NCBI RefSeq assembly: GCF_902501965.1
Contig: NZ_CABWID010000014.1
Location: forward strand, 186,001-250,000
DNA length: 64,000 nucleotides
Source: Collinsella sp. AK_207A
Lineage (GTDB): Bacteria; Actinomycetota; Coriobacteriia; Coriobacteriales; Coriobacteriaceae
Direction of reading: 5' to 3'
Positions 62,342 to 64,000 of this stretch are shown piece by piece. The position numbers were made by a program, and so were the translations under genes. Within the stretch, counting starts at the first letter, position 1. Each line of letters opens with the position of its first letter. A model generated the notes under the pieces. The model was not told the origin of the DNA and did not search any database. It saw nothing but the letters and a program-made list of their open reading frames with translations.

Positions 62342-63028
62342 TCATCCGATGCCGAAGGAAACCAGCTGCGAGGCGAGCGGGTAGACGGTGACGTCGAAGT
62401 AGAGCGAAACGAGGTCGATGTTCAGCACCATGGGGAGCAGGTAGAGCACGGTGAGCAGAATGGGCATGGAGTAGCGCTGGACCTTGTAGTACTGCTCGAG
62501 CGCGCGTCCGCGCAGGAACGGCACCAAGATGGAGGAGCCGTCGAGCGGCGGCAGCGGGATGAGGTTGAAGAAGCAGAGCGACAAGTTCATGAAGATGGCG
62601 ATGTAGAGGAAGTAGACGAGATGTCCGGGCGCGACCTCCCCCATGCCGGCGGTTGCGTCCGCGATGCCCACGCCGCGCATAATGAGCGCGGCAAGCACCG
62701 CGAGCAGCAGGTTCGAGGCGGGACCGGCGAGCGAGACGAGCACCTCGTCGCGCTTGGGATGCCTGAGGTTGCCAAGGTAGACCGGAACCGGCTTGGCGAA
62801 GGCGAAGACGGGCCCGCCCGCCAGCAGCATGAGCAGCGGGAGGGCGACGGTGCCGAAGGGGTCGATGTGGTTGAGCGGGTTCAGGCTGATCCTCCCCTGC
62901 TCGCGCGCGGTCCGATCGCCCAGCAGGTAGGCGACGAACGCGTGCGCGCTCTCGTGCACGACGAGCCCGATGAGCAGGGCCGCGAGCTGAAGCAGCACGA
63001 AGGGTATGTCCTCGAGCGAGAGCCCCAT
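62342..63028 (-). CDS. M50 family site-2-like membrane metalloprotease
   Basis: A 228-residue integral membrane protein with the zinc motif HESAH (His25, Glu26, His29) in a membrane helix (LIGLVVHESAHAFVAYLLGD). The second-ligand region NPLNHIDPFGTVALPLLM is typical. A YfhO/YwhC-type rhomboid-free M50B group, commonly located next to scpA, is a good match. Substrate unknown. ATG 63028 follows TAGGAGG. Confidence 0.9.
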   Translation of the reverse strand: MGLSLEDIPFVLLQLAALLIGLVVHESAHAFVAYLLGDRTAREQGRISLNPLNHIDPFGTVALPLLMLLAGGPVFAFAKPVPVYLGNLRHPKRDEVLVSLAGPASNLLLAVLAALIMRGVGIADATAGMGEVAPGHLVYFLYIAIFMNLSLCFFNLIPLPPLDGSSILVPFLRGRALEQYYKVQRYSMPILLTVLYLLPMVLNIDLVSLYFDVTVYPLASQLVSFGIG

Positions 63029-63037
63029 GGGAACCTC

Positions 63038-63334
63038 CTAGCGAAGCACCCGCGAGATGCGGGTACAGAGATAGTCCAGCAGGAACAGGAGGCCGGCCAC
63101 GATGGCGAAATCGAGGCGAAACACCCCACCCATCGGCGTGGCGACGAGCCCGTACCCGGCGATGACGCTCGGAAGGGCGCGAGAGAGATCGACCACGAAC
63201 CCGACGAGATTCAGATGCGCCGAGAGCCCGCTGAAGCAGAGGACGACCGTGAGGGCGCAGAGCGCGATGGCGCACACGCGCGCCGCCCAGGCCACGACCA
63301 TGAGGGCCACGGCCCCCGCTCTACGCCCCTGCAC
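63038..63334 (-). CDS. small membrane protein of unknown function
   Basis: A 98-residue hydrophobic protein from GTG 63334, preceded by GGAGG about 10 bases away and overlapping the ABC-F gene by 14 bases. It has about three hydrophobic segments ([49 protein letters not shown]). I do not recognise the family. The overlap suggests translational coupling to the ABC-F gene. It may be YggT-like, but the usual YggT motifs are not convincing. Confidence 0.6.
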   Translation of the reverse strand: MQGRRAGAVALMVVAWAARVCAIALCALTVVLCFSGLSAHLNLVGFVVDLSRALPSVIAGYGLVATPMGGVFRLDFAIVAGLLFLLDYLCTRISRVLR

Positions 63335-64000
63335 GCTCGGTCTCCTCCTCGATCGTGGACGAAAGCTCCAGCCACTCGTCCTCGAGAGCCGGAAGCTCCT
63401 GCTTGAGCTTGTTGTATTCCCCAAGCGCGGCCGAGAACTTCTCCTGGTCGGCGTAAAGCTCCTCCGAGGCCATCAACTCCATGAGCTCGTCATAGCGGGC
63501 GCGCTTGACGCTCATGTCCCGCTCGACCTTTGCCAGGCGGTCCTTCACCTTCTTGAGCCGCTGGTTGAGCGCGCGCCGGGCTTCGGCTTCGGCGCGGCGC
63601 TGCTCGCGGGTCTTCTTGCCGGCAGGCGCGGCGTCGGCGGCGGAGTGCGTCCGGGGCACGCTCGCCGCCGGCGCAGCCGGAGCAGGCGAGGTACGGGTTG
63701 CGGGCGCCTGGCTCTCCCCTGCCGCCGCGGCGGCGCGGGCGGCCAGGTCCTCGCGTTTGAAGAGGTAGTAGTCGTAGTCGCCGTCGTACACGGTCACGCG
63801 CCCGTCGCGGATGTCGATCACGCGGTTCGCCACGGCGCGCACCAGGTGCTCGTCGTGGCTGATGAGCACAATGGTGCCGGGGAAGTTCTTGAGCGCGTCC
63901 TCGAGCATGTCCACGGAGTCGATGTCGAGGTGGTTGGTGGGCTCGTCCAGGCAGAGCAGGGCCTCCGGTGCCACGAGCATCTTGGCGAGCGCCAGGCGCG
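63321..64000 (-). CDS. ABC-F family ATPase, C-terminal part (5' end outside window)
   Basis: The visible 226 residues carry the second nucleotide-binding domain from just after the signature motif: [24 protein letters not shown] (Walker B, broken by its Leu repeats) and [19 protein letters not shown] (switch His). After it comes an Ala/Pro-rich linker and a C-terminal coiled coil ([40 protein letters not shown]), as in Uup/EttA-type ABC-F proteins. The linker plus coiled coil favours a YfmR/Uup-like protein. It is a soluble, translation-associated ATPase. The start lies beyond 64000. Confidence 0.9.
   Translation of the reverse strand, partial: RLALAKMLVAPEALLCLDEPTNHLDIDSVDMLEDALKNFPGTIVLISHDEHLVRAVANRVIDIRDGRVTVYDGDYDYYLFKREDLAARAAAAAGESQAPATRTSPAPAAPAASVPRTHSAADAAPAGKKTREQRRAEAEARRALNQRLKKVKDRLAKVERDMSVKRARYDELMELMASEELYADQEKFSAALGEYNKLKQELPALEDEWLELSSTIEEETERAGA

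Overview
This window is a GC-rich bacterial chromosome segment, about two thirds G+C by eye. It is densely packed with housekeeping genes, many joined by ATGA-type stop/start overlaps. Several things point to the actinobacterial class Coriobacteriia (Collinsella/Olsenella-like): a complete mreBCD-PBP2-RodA set, glycyl-tRNA synthetase as separate alpha and beta chains, a split radical-SAM/DUF2344 pair ahead of rplU-rpmA, and the actinobacterial trio pgsA - GarA-like FHA protein - FtsR-like MerR regulator. This assignment rests on gene content and protein character, not on a database comparison.

Layout, plus strand (1-18446). The window opens inside an aconitase gene. Next come a zinc-ribbon membrane protein, a cyclophilin and a TPR membrane protein. 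The rod-shape operon (mreB, mreC, mreD, mrdA, rodA) follows, then a DUF697-like membrane protein, the radical-SAM pair, rplU-rpmA with a clear promoter and terminator, and obg-nadD-yqeK-rsfS. dinB (18450-19742) is the only minus-strand gene in the first 41 kb. From 19997 there are long plus-strand translation and replication operons: rpsP-khpA-rimM-trmD-lepB, glyQS, rimP-nusA-infB-rbfA-nrnA-truB-ribF, dnaG and rpoD. A tRNA-Asn and a coupled operon (DUF948 protein, degenerate RsbW-like protein, SigB/SigF-type sigma factor, AI-2E-family permease) end this half.

Layout from 41.7 kb. Apart from a DUF1836 regulator and tRNA-Pro, everything is on the minus strand. DegV and DUF1836 form a divergent, somewhat lower-GC pair. 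They are followed by an M20 dipeptidase, apt, and the ftsR-garA-pgsA group. A long operon then reads leftward from an ABC-F protein at the right edge through a membrane protein, an M50 protease, scpA, scpB, rluB, cmk, plsC, ispH, a DUF512 radical-SAM protein, der, plsY, gpsA, rpe, a cysteine desulfurase, a NIF3 protein and a zinc-ribbon coiled-coil protein to coaBC.

I found no CRISPR array, phage, insertion sequence, toxin-antitoxin or recognisable defence genes. The most unusual signal is in the gaps. Four intergenic imperfect palindromes (22.6, 37.9, 45.1 and 59.8 kb) share two short boxes: a GTCCTCGCGAGACTGG-like box and a CAGTTCGCT-like box. Their outer stems differ in sequence but stay base-paired, and their orientation does not follow the flanking genes. 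This looks like a structured, possibly mobile, repeat family. A second set of gaps holds 10-19 bp inverted repeats with no T-tract. Protein-level oddities include an RsbW-like protein lacking its ATP-binding residues, a C-X9-C-X10-C-X2-H tail on NusA with no ylxR gene next to it, an apparent second N-terminal membrane segment on PBP2, an HX4E instead of HX4D motif in PlsC, and a zinc-ribbon protein missing one ribbon cysteine.
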